Below are positions 1 to 6,405 of a stretch of 10,415 nucleotides of DNA, piece after piece. Both the position numbers and the translations under genes were made by a program. Position 1 is the stretch's first letter. Every line of letters begins with the position of its first letter. The notes under the pieces are model-generated. The model was given only the letters and a program-made list of their open reading frames with translations, had not been told where the DNA came from and searched no databases. The DNA is from Candidatus Omnitrophota bacterium. Its GTDB lineage: Bacteria; Verrucomicrobiota; Verrucomicrobiia; Limisphaerales; UBA1319. The DNA is taken from contig JAMCZD010000510.1 of assembly GCA_023473405.1 (NCBI GenBank), forward strand, positions 1 through 10,415, in the 5' to 3' direction.

Positions 1-78
1 GTCGCGTCCTCACCACCCAGGATCAACTTGAGCTTCTCGCGGTCCCATTCGTCGCATTTGATTTGATACTCGAGCAGG
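1..78. repeat. 78-bp inverted repeat, left copy
   Basis: Bases 1-78 are the exact reverse complement of 1439-1516, with position i pairing with 1517-i. The match breaks at 79/1438, and beyond that the two flanks agree only at chance level (7 of the next 20 compared). Both copies lie inside coding sequence for the same stretch of the tail tube protein, the segment containing CDEWDREKLKLILGG. The repeat reaches the first base of the window, so it may be longer on the left. It reads as duplicated sequence created by an inverted junction, not as a separate element. Confidence 0.95.
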
Positions 79-296
79 GCCTTGGTGATGCGGGTCGTGT
101 CTATTCGCCGCACACCGCGGTACGAACCTTCATGTTCAACCTTCTCAGTCGTCGGTTTGAAGCCGGTGGCGTTGATGTTGCCGAAATCCATGAAGCCTTT
201 GGCGCGCGCGTCGGCAAGGCTTATGGCGTCAGGGCTGAAGGAGAATTCACCGGTGCCCAGGTATAGGGCATCGAGGTTTCTTACTGTTGCTTCCAT
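1..296 (-). CDS. Major tail tube protein, N-terminal part (split by inverted junction)
   Basis: The minus-strand reading starts at ATG 296 with MEATVRNLDALYLGTGEFSF and stays open to the window edge, covering residues 1-98. An AAAGG Shine-Dalgarno-like sequence lies 9 bases upstream of the ATG. The plus-strand gene ending at 2255 continues it: both share the 78-bp repeat, and base 1 (second base of codon 99) corresponds to base 1516 in the same codon phase. Joined, they give a 344-residue protein. Tail tube subunits stack as hexameric rings around the tape measure to form the DNA conduit. The assignment rests on position (after the terminator, before the chaperone and tape measure) and on the N-terminal style typical of tube proteins; no motif is diagnostic. 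It is truncated only because of the junction or the window edge. Confidence 0.7.
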   Translation of the reverse strand, partial: MEATVRNLDALYLGTGEFSFSPDAISLADARAKGFMDFGNINATGFKPTTEKVEHEGSYRGVRRIDTTRITKALLEYQIKCDEWDREKLKLILGGEDA

Positions 297-330
297 GTGG
301 TTTTACCTTTCGATTGATGTTGGTTTTGGC

Positions 331-669
331 TTAGGCCGGCTTGGCCTCAGCCGGTTTGGTCGATGCCTCTTTCGCCGCGTTCATGACCTGCAATAGTTGG
401 CCTCTAACCAGAGCCCATGCCGTTTTGTTGTTCTTGATGAAGGTTTGGAGGTGGTCGAAGTCGGCCTGGTCAACCTCGATCCCCCCGTCCTTGTAAAGGT
501 CGATTGCCCAACAGAGGTATTTCAATGCATCCCCCTCGGGACTGGTCTTGAGCATTGTTCCCAATGTGTGGGAAAGTTTTTGGTCAGTAGGTTTGAGTCC
601 GTCTTCGGCTCCTTCATCGGCTGAGAGATCCATGACGGGCTGATTAAGGTTCAATCTGATTTTTGCCAT
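331..669 (-). CDS. Small phage structural-module protein, 112 aa, function unknown
   Basis: The product starts MAKIRLNLNQPVMDLSADEG, followed by a mainly helical body (residues about 28-98) and an Ala/Lys/Pro/Glu-rich tail ending AKPA. It resembles, by general pattern only, the small acidic-helical proteins often found next to tail tube genes in siphophages: an N-terminal beta-strand with a Leu/Asn/Gln pattern, a Gly-Asp-Ala-Leu-Lys turn, and a helical end. I cannot attach a named family. It starts 3 bases after the terminator stop and is followed after 34 bases by the tube gene, so it belongs to the same minus-strand transcription unit. No good Shine-Dalgarno sequence precedes it, so it is probably translated by coupling. 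A role in tail assembly or head-tail joining is inference from position. Confidence 0.75.
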   Translation of the reverse strand: MAKIRLNLNQPVMDLSADEGAEDGLKPTDQKLSHTLGTMLKTSPEGDALKYLCWAIDLYKDGGIEVDQADFDHLQTFIKNNKTAWALVRGQLLQVMNAAKEASTKPAEAKPA

Positions 670-672
670 AGG

Positions 673-1101
673 TTATTTCAGGATGCAGTCTTTGGTGAAA
701 AAAAGATCGTAGGCCAACAAGCCTGGATCAAAGTGAGAAAGCGTGAAAAGGTTATCGGCGATTTCGAAAGGCTTTTCGCCGCGCTCCGCAGTGTAGCTCA
801 AGACAGCATGAACTATCTGCGTGATGGCTTGGTAGATATCGAAGCCCGTCAGAGTAGCATTCGGATTGACCAGTATCTTCACCATCAAGCCAATAGAGCT
901 GATGGTGGCACCTTTGGTCTGAGTCAGAAGGTCGCCAGCCAGGACCGGAGGGACCACGATACAAGCCCCTGGAGACCGTAGCGCCGCCTCGATTTCCTTC
1001 TGGGATTTACCCAAGTCCTCGATGACTGACTTACCGGCAAAGTAGCTCTCAGCCTCTATCAGGTCCACAACGGTGGATTGTATGTCTCCGATGGTAATCA
1101 T
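673..1101 (-). CDS. Probable tail terminator / tail completion protein, 142 aa
   Basis: Starts MITIGDIQSTVVDLIEAE and ends FDPGLLAYDLFFTKDCILK. Length and architecture fit siphophage tail terminators of the lambda gpU / Gp37-like (DUF1834-like) type: an N-terminal helix, a central strand pair (GACIVVPPVLAGDLL), a strand with SIGLMVKILVNP, a long helix (FDIYQAITQIVHAVLSY) and C-terminal strands. These proteins form a hexameric ring that stops tube growth and docks the tail to the head. Its start overlaps the upstream neck gene stop by ATGA (1098-1101), indicating translational coupling. Position, between the neck gene and the tube gene, is canonical. The family call is by pattern and context, not by a catalytic motif. 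Confidence 0.65.
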   Translation of the reverse strand: MITIGDIQSTVVDLIEAESYFAGKSVIEDLGKSQKEIEAALRSPGACIVVPPVLAGDLLTQTKGATISSIGLMVKILVNPNATLTGFDIYQAITQIVHAVLSYTAERGEKPFEIADNLFTLSHFDPGLLAYDLFFTKDCILK

Positions 1102-1438
1102 CGTGCTTGAGTGAAGGCATATCCGAACTGATCGGCCAGGTATTTGGCGATGTCCTGGTAGACGTCATTGATGGCGCCCCGGATGGCTGTCTCGGCCTTG
1201 GAGGTCTGCAAGCCTTCGGCGGCGCTGGCACTCAGTTCGCTGCCACTGGCCGCCGGGCCCCAGGTGAAGGCAACGGATTGCTGGTCGGATGAGAACTGGA
1301 TTCCGACTTGCGAGAGAACCGGACCGTATCGACTGAAGGTTCGCGCCTTATCTACCAGATTTTGAGGGTAATGACCAGAGACCCCCAGGAAGCCGCGTCC
1401 GCTTTCCCGGGCGCTGATTTCGCGCTGGACTGCCAGGG
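1098..1438 (-). CDS. Neck-type head-tail connector protein, C-terminal fragment
   Basis: The minus-strand frame ending at 1098 reads GRGFLGVSGHYPQNLVDKAR near its start and finishes DIAKYLADQFGYAFTQAR, about 113 residues. The frame stays open far past 1438, but there it lies antisense to the tail tube gene, so the authentic part is taken to end at 1438, where the inverted junction falls. No start codon lies within the fragment, so the N-terminus is missing. It overlaps the terminator gene by ATGA. A gene just before the terminator is usually a neck or tail-completion protein (HK97 gp10-like or virion morphogenesis type), and the helical C-terminus suits that, but I cannot assign a family with certainty. 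Confidence 0.6.
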
Positions 1439-1516
1439 CCTGCTCGAGTATCAAATCAAATGCGACGAATGGGACCGCGAGAAGCTCAAGTTGATCCTGG
1501 GTGGTGAGGACGCGAC
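1439..1516. repeat. 78-bp inverted repeat, right copy
   Basis: This is the exact reverse complement of bases 1-78. Its left edge at 1439 is also where coding switches from the minus strand (neck-type protein) to the plus strand (tail tube), so the repeat edge and the rearrangement breakpoint coincide. I saw no dyad core or recombinase-type crossover site inside it. Its sequence is fully explained as tail tube codons. Confidence 0.95.
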
Positions 1517-2255
1517 CGACATGACGCAGAGCGCAAAGAACCTCCAGGTCTGCGACGCATGGGACTTCGCCACAACGCCCGCCGTAATCGACCGCTGGTA
1601 TGATGTCCTCATGAGCGGCTATCAGATACGCGACATCACGAAAATTTGCATTCCCAAATCGGCGGCGGTTGCCTGCACTGTTGACCCGGATACGGATTTT
1701 ATCACGGCGGCGGGGCACGGCCTGTCCAACGGGACCCCCATTTATCTTATCGCCGATGTGATACCCACAGGAGCGACCCAATACGAGAAGTATTACGTCA
1801 TCAACGCAACGACTAACACCTTCCAAATCGCAACGGCATTCTTCGCCGGGGGAGGCGCTGCCACCGACTTCACCACCTCTGGCACGACCGTCAAATACAC
1901 CGAATTGCTGGTCGAGAACACGGACTATGTCCTGGACGCGAAAATCGGTCGGGTGCGATTTGCCGCTGCCCAGGCTGCGTCGACGACGGCGGTTGTCAGC
2001 GCCACGATCATCAATGCTGGGGACGCCGCCAGCATGAAGGCTATGACGCCTCTCAGCCAGATTATACGCCAGGGCTTTGGGCGGTTGGCCATTTTCGACG
2101 ATCAGCATGACAACAATGTGGTCTATCTGCACGAGGGATTCAGTTGCGAAATCCTCATGGAGTCCGCCGGCGACATGGACGGTAAGACAATCCCAGAGCT
2201 CACCTTGACCGTCAGGGTCACCGACACCGTGGGGACCATCTACACCGCGGAGTAA
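1439..2255 (+). CDS. Major tail tube protein, C-terminal part, with inserted beta domain
   Basis: The plus-strand frame is open from 1308, but real coding starts at the junction: bases 1308-1438 are antisense to the neck gene and give an unrelated peptide. Using the reconstructed 344-residue numbering, this part covers about residues 74-344. It contains KNLQVCDAWDF and, at residues 152-228, a compact insert with the pattern AAGHGLSNGTPIYLIAD, YYVINATTNTFQIAT. That pattern is common in phage structural proteins and is often reported as an FCCH-like beta domain. The C-terminus (ELTLTVRVTDTVGTIYTAE) is strand-rich. It ends 3 bases before the chaperone ATG; its stop overlaps that gene's Shine-Dalgarno region. 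The tube role is supported by position directly before the chaperone and tape measure. Confidence 0.7.
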
Positions 2256-2258
2256 GCC

Positions 2259-2633
2259 ATGAACCCGACTACCACCCTCTTAGGCGGCCAGGAAATCGAG
2301 GTTACGCATCTTGACGGGACCAGCGAAGTCGTTAAAGTGCGGCAACTGCCGATCAAGGACCTTCCGCGTTATCAGGCAGTGTTCGAAGATGAAGCCAAAA
2401 CCGTGGAATTGTTCTGCGAGAATCCTGCCGGATGGTCGGACAGCCTAGCCGCCGATAGTTTCCTTAAAATCCTCGAGCTCGGCGAAAAGCTCAACCTGGA
2501 TTTTTTGGCCCAATACGCGGCGAGGTCGAAGGCCCGTCGCGAAAGGATAATGCCGGGGCTCATGGACAAAATCCTGGACCAGGCATTGCGCTCGACGAAT
2601 TCACCGCCAGGATTGCCGTCCAAACCGGTCTGA
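2259..2633 (+). CDS. Tail assembly chaperone, short form (gpG-like), 124 aa
   Basis: The product starts MNPTTTLLGGQEIEVTHLDG; residues 1-45 form the strand-rich start with RQLPIKDLPRYQAVFED, and residues 46-105 are helical (FLKILELGEKLNLDFLAQ). Start choice is firm: GGAG at 2249-2252 sits 6 bases before the ATG. Size, position between tube and tape measure, and a second overlapping frame downstream match the lambda gpG / gpG-T arrangement, in which these proteins bind the tape measure and recruit tube subunits but are absent from the virion. A T TTT TTG heptamer lies in the correct phase at 2501-2507 (codons 82-83). Sequence similarity to lambda gpG itself is not evident; the call is by context. 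Confidence 0.7.
   Translation: MNPTTTLLGGQEIEVTHLDGTSEVVKVRQLPIKDLPRYQAVFEDEAKTVELFCENPAGWSDSLAADSFLKILELGEKLNLDFLAQYAARSKARRERIMPGLMDKILDQALRSTNSPPGLPSKPV
2501..2507 (+). promoter_or_regulatory. Candidate -1 ribosomal frameshift site (T TTT TTG)
   Basis: The heptamer matches the X XXY YYZ slippery pattern and is phased to the chaperone frame (GAT TTT TTG). The -1 frame has a stop at 2465-2467 and is then open through the site to the stop at 2897-2899, so a slip here is possible while one upstream of 2468 is not. No other canonical heptamer in phase was found between 2540 and the zero-frame stop at 2631-2633. A downstream pseudoknot or hairpin was not established by eye. Confidence 0.55.
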
Positions 2634-2899
2634 CCCTGGCTGAGGTATGCGAGCATTCGATCCCGCAACTTGAAATGCTCGCTCAGGCCGCCTCGAGGGA
2701 TAGGGCCGAGGCGGTCCTCATGCAGATGCAGGCCAATTACGCGGCTATTGCGGCCTGCATCGACAAGGAAGGACAGGCGATCATGAAGGCACATCAGAAG
2801 CGCCTCATGGCCACAATCAATTCAGGAGAGGATGCTGAGAAGCAGGTTGTCGCCAGGCGTCAAAATCGACGCCTAATGGCGCAGGCTATCAGGAGATGA
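2507..2899 (+). CDS. Chaperone extension in the -1 frame (gpT-like); fusion product about 213 aa
   Basis: After a -1 slip at 2501-2507 the frame adds 130 codons, giving a fusion of 83 + 130 residues. The first 26 or so residues of the extension are Gly/Pro/Asn-rich and could be a linker. From about 2588 the reading looks like real protein (ALDEFTARIAVQTGLTLAEV), with long helices to the end (RRQNRRLMAQAIRR). That part starts before any ATG or GTG in this frame; the first ATG is at 2675, with poor Shine-Dalgarno context, so independent initiation would lose the conserved-looking piece. The alternative is a separate 74-aa gene at 2675-2899. In lambda the longer form, gpG-T, binds the tape measure through its T part. 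Confidence 0.55.
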   Translation, partial: GPIRGEVEGPSRKDNAGAHGQNPGPGIALDEFTARIAVQTGLTLAEVCEHSIPQLEMLAQAASRDRAEAVLMQMQANYAAIAACIDKEGQAIMKAHQKRLMATINSGEDAEKQVVARRQNRRLMAQAIRR

Positions 2900-3076
2900 T
2901 CACTTATGACCGGACAATGGATGCTCAATGGCATATGCGATCAAATTAGCAATCAGGAAGATCATGGCCAGGATAAAGCCCCACCAGGGCAGCCCCGACC
3001 AGAGCATCGATACGCACACGACCATCAGCCCCAGCATGAAAGGCAATGCCAAAACCGCTAATAAACCCAGAATCAT
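2900..3076 (-). CDS. Possible small two-helix membrane protein, 58 aa, antisense to the operon
   Basis: A minus-strand reading starts at ATG 3076, six bases after an in-frame TAG, and ends at TGA 2900-2902. It begins MILGLLAVLALPFMLGLMVV. Two strongly hydrophobic segments (residues 1-26 and 31-50) flank a short SGLPWW turn with interface-like tryptophans; the C-terminus is polar (EHPLSGHK). It almost exactly fills the only gap in the module, between the chaperone and the tape measure. Against it: no Shine-Dalgarno sequence, and the strand opposite an A-rich polar reading tends to look hydrophobic. The competing plus-strand reading (ATG 2906 to stop 3061, 51 aa) has AGGAG at 2891-2895 but an odd Gln/His/Pro-rich product. 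If real, it could be a moron-type gene; no function can be assigned. Confidence 0.4.
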   Translation of the reverse strand: MILGLLAVLALPFMLGLMVVCVSMLWSGLPWWGFILAMIFLIANLIAYAIEHPLSGHK

Positions 3077-3085
3077 GAACTAAAT

Positions 3086-5461
3086 ATGGCCGAAACATCC
3101 GTCATAATCAAGCTTTTGATGCAAGGAGCCGGTGCGGTTGTTTCCGGCTTTGGACAAATAAATCAAGCATTGACCCAGCATGTGGCGAATTGGCAATCCT
3201 ATAATAAGTCGCTCAGTAATGGTTCATTAGAGATCCAGAGATATTTAAGGTACGCTGCTGGATTTGTAAGTGCGCAACAAATCCGCGCCGGCCTGCAGGA
3301 TGCCGAGGCGCAGATAGCCGCCCAAGCAAGGCTATCGCAGGCCCTGGTAACCACTGGAAACACATCGGAAGAAATAGCCCGCACTTTCATCGATCAGGCC
3401 AATTCACTCGAATTACTGACGGGGACCAGCAATGATATGGTAATGGCCATCCAGAGCGTCCTGCTCTCACTGGGTGCCACCGCCGATCAGGCCCGCCAAT
3501 TGACACCCCTGGTTCTGGACATGAGCGCGGCCATGGGGCAGAAGCCATTGGAAGCGGCTCGAGCTCTGGGGGCAGCGTTGGACGGCCAAGTGATTAAGGT
3601 CGGACAGTTCAATATTGTGGCCAGGGACATGGACGACCTAATAAGCCAGCTCAGCGCATCCGTCGAGGGGCAAGCCGAGGCGATGCAGCGCGCCAAGGGG
3701 CCCCTTGGTGAACTGTCTGTCTTATACGATAATACGCGCAAGGCCCTGGCTTTTGTCGCCTTGGAGCCTATCAACAAATTCTTGGACGGATTCAACGAGG
3801 CTCTCATCCGGATATACAACTCACTCAATAATGTGAATCCATCCCTCCAGGTCTTCCTCGGAAGTCTGGGATCAGTGACAGGCCAATTGGCCGGCTCCAT
3901 GCTGCCGGCACTCGCAGCCATCACCGCCGCGCTATTAGCGCTCAAGATAGCCTTCTCCGGCATTTCCACCGCTGCAAACGTATTCCGAAGCATTGTTGTC
4001 CTGTTAACCGGAGCATCCGGGCAATTCTTTGCCGCCTTTCAATCTGCCCCGACTCTTTTCAATGGACTTACCTTGGGGATCAAATCATGCGGCGCAGCCT
4101 TTTTGGCCCTTGGCGTATCTATCGCCGGTTTCGAACTAGGCAAGGCAATCGGGCAAATCAACATCTTTGGCGACACGATCGAAAACCACCTGATCAAAGC
4201 CATCTACAAGGCCCAAATAGCCTGGCTGAACTTACGTAACGCCTTTGGCATAATCGACCTCAAGGACTACGCCGATCAGCTTTCGACCCTGAACGCCGCC
4301 CTTGGGCCGTCGCCCTATTCACAACCCAATCAAACGCCTGGCACAGGCGGGGCTGCATCGAGCTACCCCATCCTGGGCGACGACCAGACCGCTGCCATTC
4401 AACGGCAAATCGAAGCAGCGCGGAATTCAGAGAAACAATCGGAACTCGAAATGTGGGGCGCGCAACAGAGCCGCAATGCTCTACTCGGTGAGGAGCAGAT
4501 AAGGCAGCGATCCCTCTTGGCCATCAGCAGTCAAATTTTCCAGATTGACAAAGAACGATCCCAAATCCAGGCCGACATCATTGTCGCTCAGGACCAGCAA
4601 TCCGACATCCAGAACGGGCTCGCGCAGCTCGATCCTTGGGGGCATCCGGAAGAGGCTAAACAATTCCTCAGCCTGAACAAAGAGGACCTGCAACTCGAAT
4701 TGCAACTGACCCAGCTTCGGGAAAAGGAGAATCAGCTTCTGGCCAAGAAATACCAACTTCAACGGCAGCAGCCTCCACCTGATACATGGTCCCAAGGAGT
4801 TACATCATTCCAAAACTGGACGAATCAAGTCCAATCACGCGCCGCCATTGTGGCACAAACCCTTACTGGTGTTGTCGGCTCCGCAATCAACGGCATCTCG
4901 GATGGGATCATGGGGTTGATTGAAGGGACAAAGACGTGGGGGCAAATGTTCCTCGAAGTGGGGCGCATGATACTGCAATCGCTCATCCAAGTGGCTGTCC
5001 AAATGGCGGTCATTGGTGGCATCCGAATGGCACTTGGCATGACCTTCTTCCCCTTGTTCGGCATGGCCGAAGGCGGCTTAGTCCCGGGCGCTCCATCGGC
5101 GCGAGATAATCGCATCGCCGCCATAGCGACCGGCGAATACATAGTCAGGTCCGCCGCAGTCCAACATTACGGCGCGGGCTTTTTCGATGCCCTGAACAGC
5201 ATGAGGATACCTCAGCCATCCTTGGCGGACTTGCGCCTGGCAAACCCATCAGCCCGCTTCGGCTACGCCAGCGGCGGCCTGGTGACGCCTCTCGACGGGC
5301 GGCAGGGCATGGGCAATATCAGCGTGGCGCCGGCTCCGGTCCACGTGGCCATACTCAAGGACCCGCGTGAGCTTCAGGACTTCCTGACCAGCCGGGCGGG
5401 ACAGAAGATCATCATCAACACCATCGCCGGGAATAAGAACGCCATTGGACTTCGCGCATGA
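3086..5461 (+). CDS. Tail tape measure protein, 791 aa
   Basis: The protein sets tail length, fills the tube lumen and is ejected ahead of the DNA. Residues 1-250 are helical with Gln/Ala-rich stretches; hydrophobic segments lie at about 256-318 and 328-357, and a long Gln/Glu/Lys-rich coiled coil at about 437-560. A further hydrophobic segment at about 621-660 precedes the C-terminal motif typical of tape measures, with AEGGLVPGAPSARDN and ATGEYIVRSAAVQHYG. At roughly 0.15 nm per residue, 791 residues suggest a tail near 120 nm. No peptidase domain is visible. The ATG at 3086 has no evident Shine-Dalgarno sequence, and no better start is near. The end overlaps the next gene by ATGA (5458-5461). 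Confidence 0.93.
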   Translation: MAETSVIIKLLMQGAGAVVSGFGQINQALTQHVANWQSYNKSLSNGSLEIQRYLRYAAGFVSAQQIRAGLQDAEAQIAAQARLSQALVTTGNTSEEIARTFIDQANSLELLTGTSNDMVMAIQSVLLSLGATADQARQLTPLVLDMSAAMGQKPLEAARALGAALDGQVIKVGQFNIVARDMDDLISQLSASVEGQAEAMQRAKGPLGELSVLYDNTRKALAFVALEPINKFLDGFNEALIRIYNSLNNVNPSLQVFLGSLGSVTGQLAGSMLPALAAITAALLALKIAFSGISTAANVFRSIVVLLTGASGQFFAAFQSAPTLFNGLTLGIKSCGAAFLALGVSIAGFELGKAIGQINIFGDTIENHLIKAIYKAQIAWLNLRNAFGIIDLKDYADQLSTLNAALGPSPYSQPNQTPGTGGAASSYPILGDDQTAAIQRQIEAARNSEKQSELEMWGAQQSRNALLGEEQIRQRSLLAISSQIFQIDKERSQIQADIIVAQDQQSDIQNGLAQLDPWGHPEEAKQFLSLNKEDLQLELQLTQLREKENQLLAKKYQLQRQQPPPDTWSQGVTSFQNWTNQVQSRAAIVAQTLTGVVGSAINGISDGIMGLIEGTKTWGQMFLEVGRMILQSLIQVAVQMAVIGGIRMALGMTFFPLFGMAEGGLVPGAPSARDNRIAAIATGEYIVRSAAVQHYGAGFFDALNSMRIPQPSLADLRLANPSARFGYASGGLVTPLDGRQGMGNISVAPAPVHVAILKDPRELQDFLTSRAGQKIIINTIAGNKNAIGLRA

Positions 5462-6405
5462 GCCTTCCCACCATCAACGATTGCATCATCTTTGGAGACC
5501 CGCTCGACTGGTCCGATCCGCCGCGCCTTACCAGGTCGTGGGCAACCAAGATTGCCGGCGGGGTAAATGGTTCGGAGGACCGATCGGTATGCCGGACCAC
5601 ACCGCTTCAACGGCTCGAATTCTCGGTGCTATCCTGGTCGATCCAGGACCGCGCCCAACTCAACGCCAGGATCGAAGCAGCCCTGAAATCGGGGCGCGCC
5701 GTCTGTCCGCTCTGGCCGCGACCGCAGCGACTTCCGAGCGATACGCCAATAGTTGACCAGGTCACGACCTTGGGCGCATGGACCTGGTCACCTGGCGATT
5801 TGGCCTTTTTCGTCCGGCCAGATACCTATGAGGTTGTCGTTCTCGACGCTGAAACCACCGGCCAAACCCTTCACTGGCAAGATGCCCTGAAAGGCAACTA
5901 CACCGGCCATGCTGTTTACCCGGCCATTGCCGGTACTCTCTCAGTAGGGGACTGCCAGGCCCTGAGTGACTCAATATCCCGCGTCAAGCTCGCCATCCAG
6001 GAGCCGCTTGCCTCAGCGGCTGCAGCCAGCCCGGACACGCAGCCGCAATATATCCCCGGCTATGACGGCTCGGACATGCCGCCTTGGTACTCATTCGGCT
6101 CGGGCTACTTTTGGGGTCTGTATGAGGACCAGAATCCGAACGGACTGCTGACGGCGCAGCAAATAGCCGACCATCAAACCGTTGTCCGTCGCGAACTCGA
6201 GCTTTACGCGGAGACGATGGGATTCACCGTTACGGCCTACGGCGACACCGTTTGGCAATATTGGACAGCGGGGGCGATGCGTGAACTCTACTCGATGCTC
6301 TGGAAATCCGAGTCTGGTGACCTCGAACCGCATCCGCTCACCGACACCAAATTCTGGCTCAGCCAGGGCCTTGGGCTCAACATACTCTATCAGCGGACCC
6401 CATGA
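5458..6405 (+). CDS. Distal-tail-like protein with unrecognised aromatic C-terminal domain, 315 aa
   Basis: Residues 1-90 carry a signature also found in its downstream neighbour: PLQRLEFSVLSW, a helix (AQLNARIEAALKSGRA), then CPLWPRPQRLP. This is the pattern of distal tail (DUF2460/Dit-like) beta-sandwich domains, which cap the tube as a hexamer and lead to the hub. Residues about 95-185 are strand-rich and include YEVVVLDAETTGQTLHW. Residues about 197-315 form a Trp/Tyr-rich region (MPPWYSFGSGYFWGLYED; TVWQYWTAGAMRELYSMLW) that I do not recognise. The gene overlaps its neighbours by ATGA at both ends. A distal tail role is supported by position after the tape measure; the C-terminal domain could be a baseplate or carbohydrate-contact addition. 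Confidence 0.65.
   Translation: MSLPTINDCIIFGDPLDWSDPPRLTRSWATKIAGGVNGSEDRSVCRTTPLQRLEFSVLSWSIQDRAQLNARIEAALKSGRAVCPLWPRPQRLPSDTPIVDQVTTLGAWTWSPGDLAFFVRPDTYEVVVLDAETTGQTLHWQDALKGNYTGHAVYPAIAGTLSVGDCQALSDSISRVKLAIQEPLASAAAASPDTQPQYIPGYDGSDMPPWYSFGSGYFWGLYEDQNPNGLLTAQQIADHQTVVRRELELYAETMGFTVTAYGDTVWQYWTAGAMRELYSMLWKSESGDLEPHPLTDTKFWLSQGLGLNILYQRTP

Noticed and set aside
1308..1438. Plus-strand N-terminal extension of the tail tube reading frame, starting at ATG 1308
   Set aside because: This stretch is antisense to the neck-type gene, and its peptide does not resemble the true tube N-terminus found at 296-80 on the minus strand. It is an open frame by chance, fused in at the junction.
1..1516. 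A phase-variation invertase switch or diversity-generating system acting on a tail gene
   Set aside because: No recombinase, reverse transcriptase, or template/variable repeat pair is present. The split gene is a structural tube subunit rather than an adhesin, and inversion would not repair the neck gene.
1439..2132. Minus-strand reading frame continuing past the neck gene fragment for over 200 codons
   Set aside because: It lies wholly antisense to the plus-strand tube gene and begins exactly at the breakpoint. Its Arg/Gly-rich composition is typical of the reverse reading of a GC-rich gene.
2630..2674. Independent start (CTG 2630 or 2636) for the downstream chaperone frame
   Set aside because: CTG starts are rare, no Shine-Dalgarno sequence precedes them, and coding-like sequence begins upstream of both, so a frameshift explains the data better.
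2906..3061. Plus-strand 51-codon reading after an AGGAG sequence
   Set aside because: The ribosome site is good, but the Gln/His/Pro-rich product looks like the complement of a hydrophobic coding sequence. It was kept only as the competing alternative to the minus-strand membrane reading.
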